Assembly (NCBI GenBank): GCA_016199495.1
Contig: JACQGQ010000067.1
Span: 1 to 36,533, forward strand
Reading direction: 5' to 3'
Length of the DNA: 36,533 nucleotides
From: Chloroflexota bacterium
GTDB taxonomy: Bacteria; Chloroflexota; Dehalococcoidia; Dehalococcoidales; UBA2162
The notes below the pieces were generated by a model, which saw only the letters and a program-made list of their open reading frames with translations, was not told the origin of the DNA and searched no databases. Each line of letters starts with the position of its first letter. Within the stretch, counting starts at the first letter, position 1. Made by a program: the position numbers and the translations under genes. Positions 1-7,751 of this stretch are shown here, in pieces.

Positions 1-144
1 ATGATACTCGGTGAGGGACAGCAGAAGCTGGATGGTAAAATATTCCGCATCGGGCACCTGGGCTGGGTAACCGTGAGTGACATTAAAGCCGTAATCTCAG
101 CCCTGAAGACGGCACTGCCACAAGCTGGATTTACGGGTGGTTGA
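1..144 (+). CDS. Class V aminotransferase, C-terminal end (partial)
   Basis: Frame 1 is open from the first base and stops with TGA at 142-144, giving a 47-residue tail that includes GKIFRIGHLGWVTVSDIKA. This is the typical end of the class V PLP aminotransferases (alanine-glyoxylate / serine-pyruvate / phosphoserine type), where a GKIFRIGHMG-like strand leads into a final helix. The gene starts outside the window. It ends only 9 bases before serA on the same strand. In several bacteria and archaea a class V enzyme of this kind is paired with SerA and is thought to supply the transamination step of serine synthesis; here that role is inferred from neighbourhood. The PLP lysine is not in view, so substrate cannot be judged. 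Confidence 0.75.
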   Translation: MILGEGQQKLDGKIFRIGHLGWVTVSDIKAVISALKTALPQAGFTGG

Positions 145-153
145 TTTGGATTT

Positions 154-1728
154 ATGAAGGTACTAATTGCGGAACCGGTTGGAGAGGAAGGAATCGACCT
201 TCTCCGTCGCCAGGCTGAGGTTGATATCAGACCAGACCTGAAGCCTGAGGAGTTGCTATCCCTTATCGGTGACTACGAAGCCCTGGTAGTGCGCAGCCAG
301 ACCCAGGTCTCAGCCAGGGTGATAGAAGCCGGGAAGAAACTACAGGTCATCGCCCGAGCTGGTGTGGGCGTGGATAATATCGATGTTGAAGAAGCGACAC
401 GGCGGGGCATCGTGGTGGTCAATGCCGCTACGAGCAATACCACCTCAGCCGCTGAGCACACCATTGCCCTTATGTTTGCCCTGGCTCGCCATATTCCTCA
501 GGCTAATGCCGTCCTCAAGTCCGGGGTATGGCGGCGAGCTGACTTCATGGGCACCGAGCTCAGAAACAAAACATTAGGTATCATTGGCTTGGGTAATGTC
601 GGTTCAGAGGTAGCCAGACGTGCCCGCGGCCTGGAGATGAAACTGATTGCTTATGACCCCTTTATCTCGGCTGACTACGCGCGCAACCTTCAGGTTGAGC
701 TTACTTCTCTAAAACAGCTACTTAAGGAAGCGGACTTTATCACTCTCCATATACCGCTAACAAAATCAACCAGGGGATTAATCGGCGCCAAAGAGCTGGC
801 TCTGGTCAAGCCAACGGCTCGCTTCATCAATACCGCCCGGGGCGGGTTGATTGACGAAGAGGCGCTGGTTAAAGCGATCAAGGAGAAAAGAGTAGCTGGT
901 GCCGCCTTTGATGTCTTTAACACAGAACCGCTGGAAGATAGTGTCCTCTTTGAAGATGACTCTATTATTATTACCCCTCATTTAGGGGCTTCTACCACCG
1001 AAGCTCAAGCTATGGTCGCCCAGGATATAGCCGAGCAGATTATTGCTGTCTTTAAGGGAGAGCCAGCCCGATACGCGGTTAATGCCCCCTTTATCTCAGC
1101 CGAAACTCTATTGGCGCTGGCGCCCTTTATTAAGGCGGCTTCCGTAGCCGGCCGGCTGGTCAGCCAGTTAGTCGAAGGCCAGATGAGTTCTATCCAGATT
1201 AAATATGATGGTGAGGTTTCTAATTATGATACTAATGCTCTCAAGGCAACTGTCCTCGGGGGGTTACTGGAAGGCGTAAGTGAGGAACGGATTAATCTGG
1301 TTAATGCTAACATCGTGGCTGCCCGGCGTGGTCTAACCGTGGTGGAACAAAAGGAGGCTACCTGTGAAAACTATGCCAGCCTTATTACTATCGAAGTTAC
1401 CACCAGCAGCGGCACCACGGCTGTGGCCACCACCGTACTGCGTGGTGAGACACATGTTGTCCGTGTTAATGACTACTGGATTGATATTGTCCCTACCGGA
1501 GGTTACTTCCTGTTCAGCGACCATCTCGACCGTCCCGGTCTTATCGGGGCTGTCGGCAAGATAACCGGCGATGCCAATATAAACATTAGTTCTATGCACC
1601 TCGGCCGTCTCAAGCAGAGGGGGCAAGCGCTAATGATACTCGCCCTGGATGAACCCCTGCCCGAGAAGCAACGGCAACAAATCCTATCCGTCCCTGGTAT
1701 CGATACCGTTAAGCTGATAAAGCTGTAG
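154..1728 (+). CDS. serA: D-3-phosphoglycerate dehydrogenase (long, ACT-containing form)
   Basis: This enzyme oxidises 3-phosphoglycerate to 3-phosphohydroxypyruvate with NAD, the first committed step of serine synthesis in the cytoplasm. The 524 residues match the long form. An N-terminal catalytic segment is followed by the Rossmann motif GLGNVG at 145-150. The D-2-hydroxyacid dehydrogenase catalytic trio is visible as R229 (NTARGG), E258 (NTEPL) and H276 (TPHLGAS). Residues about 315-440 form the intervening ASB-type domain, and about 452-524 an ACT domain with the sequence DHLDRPGLIGAVGKI, which in this family usually mediates serine feedback or oligomerisation. The ATG at 154 follows the upstream aminotransferase stop by 9 bases with only a weak ribosome site, suggesting translational coupling. 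A hairpin straddles the stop codon. Confidence 0.96.
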   Translation: MKVLIAEPVGEEGIDLLRRQAEVDIRPDLKPEELLSLIGDYEALVVRSQTQVSARVIEAGKKLQVIARAGVGVDNIDVEEATRRGIVVVNAATSNTTSAAEHTIALMFALARHIPQANAVLKSGVWRRADFMGTELRNKTLGIIGLGNVGSEVARRARGLEMKLIAYDPFISADYARNLQVELTSLKQLLKEADFITLHIPLTKSTRGLIGAKELALVKPTARFINTARGGLIDEEALVKAIKEKRVAGAAFDVFNTEPLEDSVLFEDDSIIITPHLGASTTEAQAMVAQDIAEQIIAVFKGEPARYAVNAPFISAETLLALAPFIKAASVAGRLVSQLVEGQMSSIQIKYDGEVSNYDTNALKATVLGGLLEGVSEERINLVNANIVAARRGLTVVEQKEATCENYASLITIEVTTSSGTTAVATTVLRGETHVVRVNDYWIDIVPTGGYFLFSDHLDRPGLIGAVGKITGDANINISSMHLGRLKQRGQALMILALDEPLPEKQRQQILSVPGIDTVKLIKL

Positions 1729-1740
1729 TTATCAGCTTTT
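1711..1740 (+). terminator. Hairpin straddling the serA stop codon, possible terminator
   Basis: AAGCTGATAA (1711-1720) and TTATCAGCTT (1729-1738) form a perfect 10-base-pair stem around an 8-base loop that contains the serA stop codon. The right arm runs into only four T residues before a run of A. The stem is AT-rich and the T-tract is short, so termination may be partial. It separates serA from the next gene, which has its own candidate promoter. Confidence 0.45.
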
Positions 1741-1762
1741 AAAAAAGTTACCGAATATCCTG

Positions 1763-1791
1763 TTGACCCTGACTCTGTTCGGGGCAACAAT
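1763..1791 (+). promoter_or_regulatory. Candidate sigma-70 type promoter for the crotonase-fold gene
   Basis: TTGACC (1763-1768) and AACAAT (1786-1791) are separated by 17 bases. The -35 box matches consensus at 5 of 6 and the -10 box at 4 of 6. The predicted start lies about 25 bases before the ATG at 1823, with the ribosome site GAAAGGAGA in between. No experimental support. Confidence 0.4.
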
Positions 1792-1822
1792 GGCCTCACT
1801 ACAGAAAGGAGATTGTTAGGCA

Positions 1823-2626
1823 ATGGAATACGAGTGGGTTATCTACGAAAAGGAAGATGGGATTGCCATCCTCACCTTAAATCGGCAGGATAGACTTAAC
1901 TCCTGGATACCGCCGATGCGAGTGGAAGCAAGAAAGTGCATCGAAGATGCCGGCGCGGACAGCGCTGTCAGGGTACTGATTGTGACGGGAGCCGGTCGTG
2001 GCTTTTGCGCCGGGGCTGACGTGGGCACCGTCGTCGCCGGAACAGAGGAGGCTGACGATGAGCCACCACGGCAGCGCCTGATGCTGCCGGTATCGACAGT
2101 GCGGCTGATGGATGCTCTCCATAGCTTGAACAAACCGACCATCGCTGCCATAAATGGCATTACCGCCGGGTCAGGCATCGGCTTTGCCCTGGCCTGCGAT
2201 GTCATAATTGCCTCCGAGCAGGCCAGATTCCGTATTGCCTTCACCAGGATAGGTGTCGTCCCGGGAGATGGAATAACCTGGCTGATGACGCGAGCGATTG
2301 GAACACACCGTGCCCTGGAGCTTGCCTATACCAATGACATCATTGATGCCAAAGAGATGGAGCGAGTCGGCCTGGCAAACAGGGTTGTGCCCCACGACGA
2401 GCTGATGAAGGCAGCTAAAGAGATGGCAAAAAAGATGATGCAAATACCCCCGCTTACCCTTGCCATGACTAAGAAAGCCATATATCACAGCCTTGGGGCG
2501 TCCAGTCTGGAAGACCAGATAGTCTTTGAGCATGCGGCGGGCAGCGCCATCAGGGGCACGCAGGACTCCAAAGAGGCATCTAGCTCCTTTATGGAGAAGC
2601 GGCCGCCAGTATATAAAGGCAAGTAA
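1823..2626 (+). CDS. Enoyl-CoA hydratase/isomerase (crotonase) family protein lacking both hydratase glutamates
   Basis: A 267-residue crotonase-fold protein that should bind an acyl-CoA thioester in the cytoplasm. The first oxyanion-hole segment is GRGFCAGAD (58-66) and the second lies in NGITAGSGIGFALACDV (111-127). Aligned by eye to rat mitochondrial enoyl-CoA hydratase, the two catalytic glutamates (E144 and E164 there) fall on G120 and F140. A plain hydratase reaction is therefore unlikely. The segment TRIGVVPGDGITWL (141-154) resembles that of PaaG-type isomerases, which use aspartates, and D149 is a candidate acid/base. The start has a good ribosome site (GAAAGGAGA, 9-17 bases upstream). 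It stands alone between serA and lexA, so its pathway is unknown; isomerase, dehalogenase-like or hydrolase activity are all open. Confidence 0.8.
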   Translation: MEYEWVIYEKEDGIAILTLNRQDRLNSWIPPMRVEARKCIEDAGADSAVRVLIVTGAGRGFCAGADVGTVVAGTEEADDEPPRQRLMLPVSTVRLMDALHSLNKPTIAAINGITAGSGIGFALACDVIIASEQARFRIAFTRIGVVPGDGITWLMTRAIGTHRALELAYTNDIIDAKEMERVGLANRVVPHDELMKAAKEMAKKMMQIPPLTLAMTKKAIYHSLGASSLEDQIVFEHAAGSAIRGTQDSKEASSSFMEKRPPVYKGK

Positions 2627-2669
2627 ACCTGGAGTGTCTAACATACTCTGGACACCGCACGACAAAAAC

Positions 2670-2698
2670 TTGACAAGAAGCTTTATTAGTTCTAAAGT
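2670..2698 (+). promoter_or_regulatory. lexA promoter
   Basis: A perfect -35 box TTGACA (2670-2675) is followed after 17 bases by TAAAGT (2693-2698), which matches the -10 consensus at 4 of 6. The predicted transcription start is near 2705, which falls on the left half of the SOS operator. The leader to the lexA ATG would be about 45 bases. Confidence 0.65.
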
Positions 2699-2703
2699 TA
2701 TCT

Positions 2704-2717
2704 AGAACAAGTGTTCG
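2704..2717 (+). promoter_or_regulatory. SOS operator (LexA box) at the lexA transcription start
   Basis: The sequence AGAACAAGTGTTCG contains a perfect inverted repeat GAAC-N4-GTTC at 2705-2716. This is the Gram-positive / Bacillus-type LexA (DinR) box rather than the E. coli CTGT-N8-ACAG box. It lies directly downstream of the -10 box, where bound repressor would block initiation. That implies autorepression of lexA, as known in many bacteria. I did not see a second copy in front of dinB or elsewhere while reading, but no exhaustive search was run. Confidence 0.75.
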
Positions 2718-2750
2718 CAATAGCCAGGAGCTAACCCGGTAAGGTGATAG

Positions 2751-3392
2751 ATGAAGACACTCTCAGCCAGGTCGCAGCAAATTATTGATTTTACCCACCA
2801 TTTTTGGGCAGAGAGGGGCTATCCACCCACTGTGCGGGATATAGTCAGCGGGTGTCGAATTAGCTCCACATCGGTGGTCGATTATAACCTTGATATATTA
2901 GAGAGGGCGGGGTATATTCGCCGCCACTCCGGGATTTCGCGGGGTATTGAGCTACTTACCCGGTCTCCCCTTGCGGGGAACAGCTCTCAAGTGCCCGTTA
3001 TTGGCCAGATAGCGGCTGGTGAGCCGATACCGGTACCCACTCCTGATACCTGGGATGTTACTGCTGCCGCAGAGATTCTGGATATCAGCGAAGACTTAAC
3101 CCGAGGCCGGGAAGGGATTTACGCTCTCAAGGTAAAGGGTTCATCGATGGTGGATGCCCTGATTAACGATGGTGATATTGTCTTGATGCAGTATGTCAAC
3201 GTGGTGGAAAATGGGGAGATGGCCGCGATATGGCTTAAGGCTGAAAAGGAAGCTACCCTGAAAAAAGTTTATCGGGAGCCGGGCCGCATCCGACTCCAGC
3301 CAGCCAACCGGCGGATGAAACCCATCTATGCCGAGCCGGACAATGTTGAAATTCAAGGCAGGGTTATCGCCGTCATCAGGCAATTAGCCTAG
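2751..3392 (+). CDS. lexA: LexA repressor, self-cleaving SOS regulator
   Basis: LexA represses DNA-repair genes and cleaves itself when stimulated by RecA bound to single-stranded DNA. The 213-residue protein has the usual two parts. An N-terminal winged helix-turn-helix occupies about 1-70 (TVRDIVSGCRISSTSVVDYN). A C-terminal S24 peptidase-like domain follows. The cleavage site is the Ala-Gly bond A89-G90 in GQIAAGEP. The catalytic dyad is S132 (GSSM) and K171 (ATLKK). The length is close to the B. subtilis and E. coli proteins. The ATG at 2751 is preceded by AAGGTGAT. Its own promoter and a perfect operator lie upstream, so autoregulation is likely. It converges with ilvE. Confidence 0.96.
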   Translation: MKTLSARSQQIIDFTHHFWAERGYPPTVRDIVSGCRISSTSVVDYNLDILERAGYIRRHSGISRGIELLTRSPLAGNSSQVPVIGQIAAGEPIPVPTPDTWDVTAAAEILDISEDLTRGREGIYALKVKGSSMVDALINDGDIVLMQYVNVVENGEMAAIWLKAEKEATLKKVYREPGRIRLQPANRRMKPIYAEPDNVEIQGRVIAVIRQLA

Positions 3393-3518
3393 CCACCTGA
3401 ATTACCTTTTATTACCAATAGGCGTAAATCAACCACATTTTAACCAGATATTCTCATCGGAATTGGCCAGACCTGAGAGATAAGCAGTGATTACAGCCAT
3501 GGACTCATTACCTGTCAT

Positions 3519-4442
3519 TCAGACCTCTGTTACCGGGGTCTTTTTATCGGCCGGTGTGCACCAGCTCAGGTATTTCGGGTTATTGCCCCGTATTACATTG
3601 AAGTAGATTTGTTGTAATCTCTTGGTTACCTCACCGATTTCACCGTTACCTATCCGGCGCCGGTCTATCTCGGCGACCGGTGTTATATGAGCCGCGGTAC
3701 CGGTAAGGAAGCACTCATCAGCCGTGTAAAGTTCGATGCGGTCGACATGTCTTTCCGTAGTCTTGATACCCAGCTCAGCTTCCGCCAGTGCCATTACCTT
3801 ATCGCGAGTAATACCCATCAGAATACCATCGTAACTGGCTGGAGTTACCAGTTGGCTATCTTTGACGAGAAAGAGGTTCTCCCCACTCCCTTCAGCGACA
3901 TAACCATCCGTGGTCAGCATAATTGCCTCATCAAAGCCATTATCAGCGGCTTCTGTCTTGGCCAGGGCATTGGTGACATAGAGCCCGGTAAGCTTCTCCC
4001 GTGGTACTTCACCGGGGAACCGCCATGAAGAGATGCAACACCTCGCTTTTTCCGGCAAATATGGTCCCCAGGGAAAGGCAAATGCCAGAAAATCAGATTC
4101 AAGGTCATGGAGACGAACCCCCAGGGTCTCGGAGCTTTTATAAGCTAAAGGACGGATATAGATGTCCTCCTTAAAACCACACTTGGTTACCAGTTCCACC
4201 GTTATGCGGCATAACTCATCAATATTATAGGGCAGGTCAATTTTCAATATCCGGCAGCCCCGCTGCAGGCGTTGATAGTGTTCTTTGAGACAGAAGAGGT
4301 AAATCCGCTGCTTCTCACCATTCCAGTTACCCCGGATGCCTTCAAAGACCCCGGTGCCGTAGTGAAAGAAGTTGGTCATCACTCCCAGGTTAGCTTCTTC
4401 CAGAGGAACAAATTCATTATGAAAAAAGGCATACGATGGCAT
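3519..4442 (-). CDS. ilvE: Branched-chain amino acid aminotransferase (class IV PLP enzyme)
   Basis: This enzyme carries out the last step of valine, leucine and isoleucine synthesis, moving an amino group from glutamate to the 2-oxo acid in the cytoplasm. The 307 residues match the family length. The PLP lysine is K150 (REKLTGLYV), within the longer signature that continues NALAKTEA. The class IV segment EGSGENLF (184-191) and the late GTAAHITPVAEID stretch are both present. R36 or Y28 near HYGTGVFEGIRG (27-37) belong to the substrate pocket in known structures. The ATG at 4442 has a strong ribosome site (AAAGGAGA) and its own promoter. A D-amino-acid or aminodeoxychorismate lyase role is less likely because the ILVE-type signature is well kept. 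Confidence 0.93.
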   Translation of the reverse strand: MPSYAFFHNEFVPLEEANLGVMTNFFHYGTGVFEGIRGNWNGEKQRIYLFCLKEHYQRLQRGCRILKIDLPYNIDELCRITVELVTKCGFKEDIYIRPLAYKSSETLGVRLHDLESDFLAFAFPWGPYLPEKARCCISSWRFPGEVPREKLTGLYVTNALAKTEAADNGFDEAIMLTTDGYVAEGSGENLFLVKDSQLVTPASYDGILMGITRDKVMALAEAELGIKTTERHVDRIELYTADECFLTGTAAHITPVAEIDRRRIGNGEIGEVTKRLQQIYFNVIRGNNPKYLSWCTPADKKTPVTEV

Positions 4443-4472
4443 TTTGGCAATCTCCTTTCTTAGATGGGCTTT

Positions 4473-4501
4473 ATTATAATCATTGCCGCAGTATGAGACA
4501 A
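4473..4501 (-). promoter_or_regulatory. ilvE promoter
   Basis: On the minus strand, TTGTCT (4501-4496) and a perfect TATAAT (4478-4473) are spaced by 17 bases. The start would be near 4466, giving a leader of about 24 bases with the AAAGGAGA ribosome site. There is no room for an attenuator or T-box leader. Confidence 0.6.
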
Positions 4502-4523
4502 GTAGATTTATTGAGAGGGGTAA

Positions 4524-5171
4524 TTATTCCTCTTTTGCCTCCTCTTCGGCTGATGGGATTGCTTCAGGCGCTTTAACGGCGGCGGCCTCCCTCTCCTTCT
4601 CTACCACCTCTACCGGCCGTGAGCTAATTCTTACCACCACCACTTCAGGGTCCCTGAGAGCAGTGACCTCCTTGTCCAGTTCAAGGTCCTTGACGCGCAC
4701 GACTTGCTCTGGCTCGGTGAGGGAACTGAGGTTCACGGCTACACTGGCAGGAATTTTAGCCGGGAGGCACTCGACAGTCAAAATGCTGAGCTCCTGTACC
4801 AGCATATTCTCTTTTAACTTTAAGACTGGCGCTTCCCCAAGTAAAATAACAGGAATCTCCACCTTTACCTTTTCTGCCATTCTTACTTGATAAAAATCGA
4901 CATGAAGCAACCCTCCAGTTAGTGGCTCTATCTGAACTTCACGCACCATAACGTTCCTCGGTATTTTTTCATTATTAAGCTTGAGACTGACAATCCTCGT
5001 CTTCCCGGCTTCAGCTAACACCCGCCGCAGGTTGGCGGTCTCACTTTGTAATGCCACTGACTCGATGCCGTGACCAAAAAGATGCAACGGAGTAATCCCC
5101 TGGCGCCGTAAAAACCTGACTTTTTTACCCAGAATCTCCCGGTTAGCCGTCTTTAACTCTATTTGCTCCAT
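4524..5171 (-). CDS. rplY: 50S ribosomal protein L25, long TL5/CTC form
   Basis: L25 binds the 5S rRNA in the central protuberance of the large ribosomal subunit. At 215 residues this is the long TL5/CTC form rather than the 94-residue E. coli form. The N-terminal half (about 1-95) is the 5S-binding beta-barrel, beginning with KTANREILGKKVRFLRRQG and including HVDFYQV. The C-terminal domain (about 96-185) carries the usual VEIPVILLGEAP strand. It ends with an acidic, low-complexity tail rich in E, A and K. The ATG at 5171 follows a ribosome site, AAGGAGAGG. In many bacteria the gene neighbours pth or prs, but neither is here. Because the long form was first named Ctc, a general stress protein in Bacillus, stress-linked expression is possible but not shown. 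Confidence 0.92.
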   Translation of the reverse strand: MEQIELKTANREILGKKVRFLRRQGITPLHLFGHGIESVALQSETANLRRVLAEAGKTRIVSLKLNNEKIPRNVMVREVQIEPLTGGLLHVDFYQVRMAEKVKVEIPVILLGEAPVLKLKENMLVQELSILTVECLPAKIPASVAVNLSSLTEPEQVVRVKDLELDKEVTALRDPEVVVVRISSRPVEVVEKEREAAAVKAPEAIPSAEEEAKEE

Positions 5172-5250
5172 CCAACCTCTCCTTTGATATTAACATCTTA
5201 TGTATTAAAACATATTTTAACGAGATTGTATATACTATCACAAGATAGCT

Positions 5251-5327
5251 AACCTCACCCCCTTAATCCCCCTCTCCTTTTAAGGAGAGGGGGAAGATTG
5301 TTTTTGAAGGGGCTTTGCCCCTTCAAA
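5251..5327. repeat. Dispersed two-hairpin intergenic element, copy 1
   Basis: The unit starts with AACCTCACCCCC. It continues into a perfect 12-base-pair hairpin, CCCCCTCTCCTT (5268-5279) with AAGGAGAGGGGG (5282-5293) and a 2-base TT turn. A second hairpin follows with TTTGAAGGGGC (5303-5313), loop TTT and GCCCCTTCAAA (5317-5327). It fills the gap between the L25 promoter region and the end of dinB. The first hairpin arms are identical in the copy at 12774-12852. Confidence 0.8.
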
Positions 5328-5361
5328 CTACCCATTATTGGTTGGATAGATTTCTAGCTTG

Positions 5362-6627
5362 CTACCTCGATAAGCTCGGCGTGTGGATGGTGTAGCCATC
5401 ATCGTCTGAGGGGAAGAGGTCTTTGAGCCGCAGGGTTTGTCCGCTCTGGATGGCGGTGAAGCCATACTTATTGCGGATGCGGTCAATGGCTTTATTTAGC
5501 TGCTCCAGCCTGGGGGCTGATGCCTCCAGCAGAGCCAACTGCCGGCCCGGTTCAACCAGGCTTGAGACCCCGATGCCAATAAGACGAACCGGCTGTTTCT
5601 CCCCAGAGAGCGCCCTATCCAGCAACTCTACCCCGGTCTGAAAAATCGTCTGGTCGCTATCGGTGGTTTGCCGCAGGGTGTAACTGCGGGTAATGGTGGT
5701 GAAATCAGCGTACCTCAGCTTCAGGGTCAGGCACCCGGCTTGCTTGCCTCGCCCTCGTAAATCAGCCCCAACCCTTTCGCCAAGATAGCGCAGTGTCGCC
5801 CTGAGCAGTACCCGGTCTTTGGTGTCTTGAGCAAAGGTAGTCTCCCGGCTGATGGACTTAGCCGCCGCCGGTGGCTCCACCTTTCTATCGTCAATACCGT
5901 TGGCAGAGCGATGCAGAACTTCACCAGACACACCAAAATGGCTTTTCAGGAGGCTTAACGGCGTAACAGCTAATTCACCAATTGTATGTATGCCCAGGCT
6001 CTCTAATATCCGCCCGGTCTTTTTGCCTATTCCCGGTAATTTAGCTACCAGCAGGGGTGCCAGGAAGGCACGTTCCTCCCCTCTGCCTACCTCCACCAAC
6101 CCGTCTGGCTTGGATAAATCAGAGGCAACCTTGGCGACGACCTGGCAACTGGCAATACCGACTGACGCGCCGAGACCCAGTTCGCCTTTAACCCGCTGTT
6201 TGATAGCTATCGCCATCTGGGGAATAGAGCCGTAGATAGATTCAAAGCCGGTTACATCCAGATAGGCTTCATCAAGGCCAAGCGGCTCAATAAAAGGCGA
6301 AAAGTCAGCCAGGATAGCCATAAATCTTTGCGAAGCAGCCCGGTACCTGGGAAAGCTACCTTCGATAAAGATGGCTTGCGGACAGAGACGGCTGGCGGTC
6401 TTCAATGGCATGGCGGAGTGCACGCCAAAAGCTCGAGCCTCATAAGAAGCGGCGGCAACTACTCCCCTTCCTCCCGGCCGGCCGCCAACAACTACCGCTT
6501 TACCCTGAAGCTCAGGATTGAGCACTTGCTCTACCGAGACAAAGAAAGCATCAAGGTCGACATGCATAATGATGCGGCTTGTCGTATTTTTAAGTGTTCT
6601 CACTGGCAGTAAAAACCTCCGACTCAT
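5362..6627 (-). CDS. dinB: DNA polymerase IV (Y-family translesion polymerase)
   Basis: A Y-family polymerase for bypass of damaged template bases. The palm carries IIMHVDLDAFFVSVEQ (19-34) with metal ligand D24, and LGLDEAYLDVTG with D119 and E120. F29 occupies the steric-gate position that excludes ribonucleotides. SVGIASCQVVAKVASDLSKP marks the fingers/thumb border, and a little-finger domain fills about 260-375. The C-terminal stretch includes LKDLF, which could serve as a clamp-binding peptide, but this is weak. The start is uncertain. The ATG at 6627 has no ribosome site, whereas GGAGG lies inside the frame, 12 bases ahead of a GTG at 6603, which may be the real start (413 residues). 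No GAAC-N4-GTTC LexA box was seen in front. The gene sits 56 bases after the O-methyltransferase gene. Confidence 0.93.
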   Translation of the reverse strand: MSRRFLLPVRTLKNTTSRIIMHVDLDAFFVSVEQVLNPELQGKAVVVGGRPGGRGVVAAASYEARAFGVHSAMPLKTASRLCPQAIFIEGSFPRYRAASQRFMAILADFSPFIEPLGLDEAYLDVTGFESIYGSIPQMAIAIKQRVKGELGLGASVGIASCQVVAKVASDLSKPDGLVEVGRGEERAFLAPLLVAKLPGIGKKTGRILESLGIHTIGELAVTPLSLLKSHFGVSGEVLHRSANGIDDRKVEPPAAAKSISRETTFAQDTKDRVLLRATLRYLGERVGADLRGRGKQAGCLTLKLRYADFTTITRSYTLRQTTDSDQTIFQTGVELLDRALSGEKQPVRLIGIGVSSLVEPGRQLALLEASAPRLEQLNKAIDRIRNKYGFTAIQSGQTLRLKDLFPSDDDGYTIHTPSLSR

Positions 6628-6683
6628 TGCCCGGGAGCATTAACGCTGGGAAAAACCGGCTGCCTGACACTCTACCGTAGCTT

Positions 6684-7697
6684 CTAGGGTTTGACGGATA
6701 TAACCAGAGATGCGCCCATCGACTGGGGAATAGGGATGACTCTGGGTCCGATAAAACCCACCGCTTCCATCAGGCTCATAACCTCCGTCCCGGAGTAGGA
6801 CTGGCCCTCACCGGTGTTCACCAGCATGTTCAGCGAGAACAGCACCGCTCGCAGGGGGGAGGTGCCCTCGTCGCTGATAAGATTTTCATGGACGACTACC
6901 AGCCCGCCGGAGATGAGGGAATCATAGGCTTTCAGCAGCAGGCTCTGGCTCCGCTCCGGTCCCATGGAGTGCAAGATAGCCGAGAGCAATACCACGTCAT
7001 TACCCTGGCCAAAGTCGTCCTTAAAGTAGTCGCCGCTACGGGTGGTAACCAGGTCAGCAACGCCGAAGTCGGCGATGATTTCTTTGGTAATCTCGATGGT
7101 CTGGGGCAGGTCGAAGACGATGGCCCGTAGGCCAGGATAGCGCCTTACCAGGAATATGGAATAGGTGCCGGGGCCACCGCCGGCATCGAAGAACTGCCGC
7201 CGGCCGCTGAGGTCTAAACTCTCAGCGAGCAGGGATGCTCCCCGCATCGCCCGGTTGTGCATCGCCAGAATGAAGTTGCGGTGTGCCTCAGACTGCTCGA
7301 TCGCAGTGTAATCCCTAACCACCGGGCGGTTGGTGCGTACTGCCTCGTGCAGCTTGCCCCAGCGCTGCCACATGTCATCCTGATGAGCAATGGCATCACC
7401 GATGTAACCAGGCTTACCCCGGAGCAGAGATTCCCGAGCCTCGGCTGAGTTACGGTAGAGGTCGCCCTCTTTCTCCAGGATACCCAGGGCAACGCAGGCG
7501 TTAAGCAACGTCCGGGTGGAACGGGGGTGAGTGCCACAGCGTGAGGCAACATCCCCGGCGGTGAGAGCCTCATCCCCGAGGACGGTGAAGAAATCGAGGT
7601 GGTTAGCCGCCATTAGCACTCTGGCTGGCTGCCAGCCGCCTAGAGCACGGTCGATAGGATTAGGCCGCTGCTTCCCCCGGCTGGATTCGGTTGTCAT
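6684..7697 (-). CDS. SAM-dependent O-methyltransferase (methyltransferase family 2, dimerising type)
   Basis: A 337-residue protein with the architecture of the acetylserotonin / hydroxyneurosporene / caffeate O-methyltransferase family. An N-terminal winged-helix dimerisation domain (about 15-90, with the family-typical GDVASRCGTHPRSTRTLLNA) is followed by a Rossmann methyltransferase core. Motif I is FDAGGGPGTYS (170-180). D196 in VFDLP is the expected SAM-ribose contact, and D223 in SGDYF marks the later motif. H243 lies near the usual general-base position (ILHSMG), though its role is not certain. The acceptor cannot be read from sequence; phenolic, quinone or isoprenoid hydroxyls are typical. 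The ATG at 7697 has a good GGGAGG site. It sits in a run of minus-strand genes with a TauE-like exporter and dinB at gaps of about 55 bases. Confidence 0.85.
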   Translation of the reverse strand: MTTESSRGKQRPNPIDRALGGWQPARVLMAANHLDFFTVLGDEALTAGDVASRCGTHPRSTRTLLNACVALGILEKEGDLYRNSAEARESLLRGKPGYIGDAIAHQDDMWQRWGKLHEAVRTNRPVVRDYTAIEQSEAHRNFILAMHNRAMRGASLLAESLDLSGRRQFFDAGGGPGTYSIFLVRRYPGLRAIVFDLPQTIEITKEIIADFGVADLVTTRSGDYFKDDFGQGNDVVLLSAILHSMGPERSQSLLLKAYDSLISGGLVVVHENLISDEGTSPLRAVLFSLNMLVNTGEGQSYSGTEVMSLMEAVGFIGPRVIPIPQSMGASLVISVKP

Positions 7698-7751
7698 TTC
7701 AACCTCCCTTTGTCTACCAGTATATTACCATGACCGCAGAGTTCGGCAAAA

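Noticed and set aside
3521-3545. Hairpin AGACC...GGTCT followed by five T, as a lexA terminator
   Set aside because: The stem is only five base pairs with an 11-base loop and lies within the end of ilvE, so it is too weak to list as a feature.
4483-4890. Ser/Thr-rich plus-strand frame opposite L25
   Set aside because: It is the antisense of the acidic and hydrophobic L25 C-terminal codons and lacks a ribosome site.
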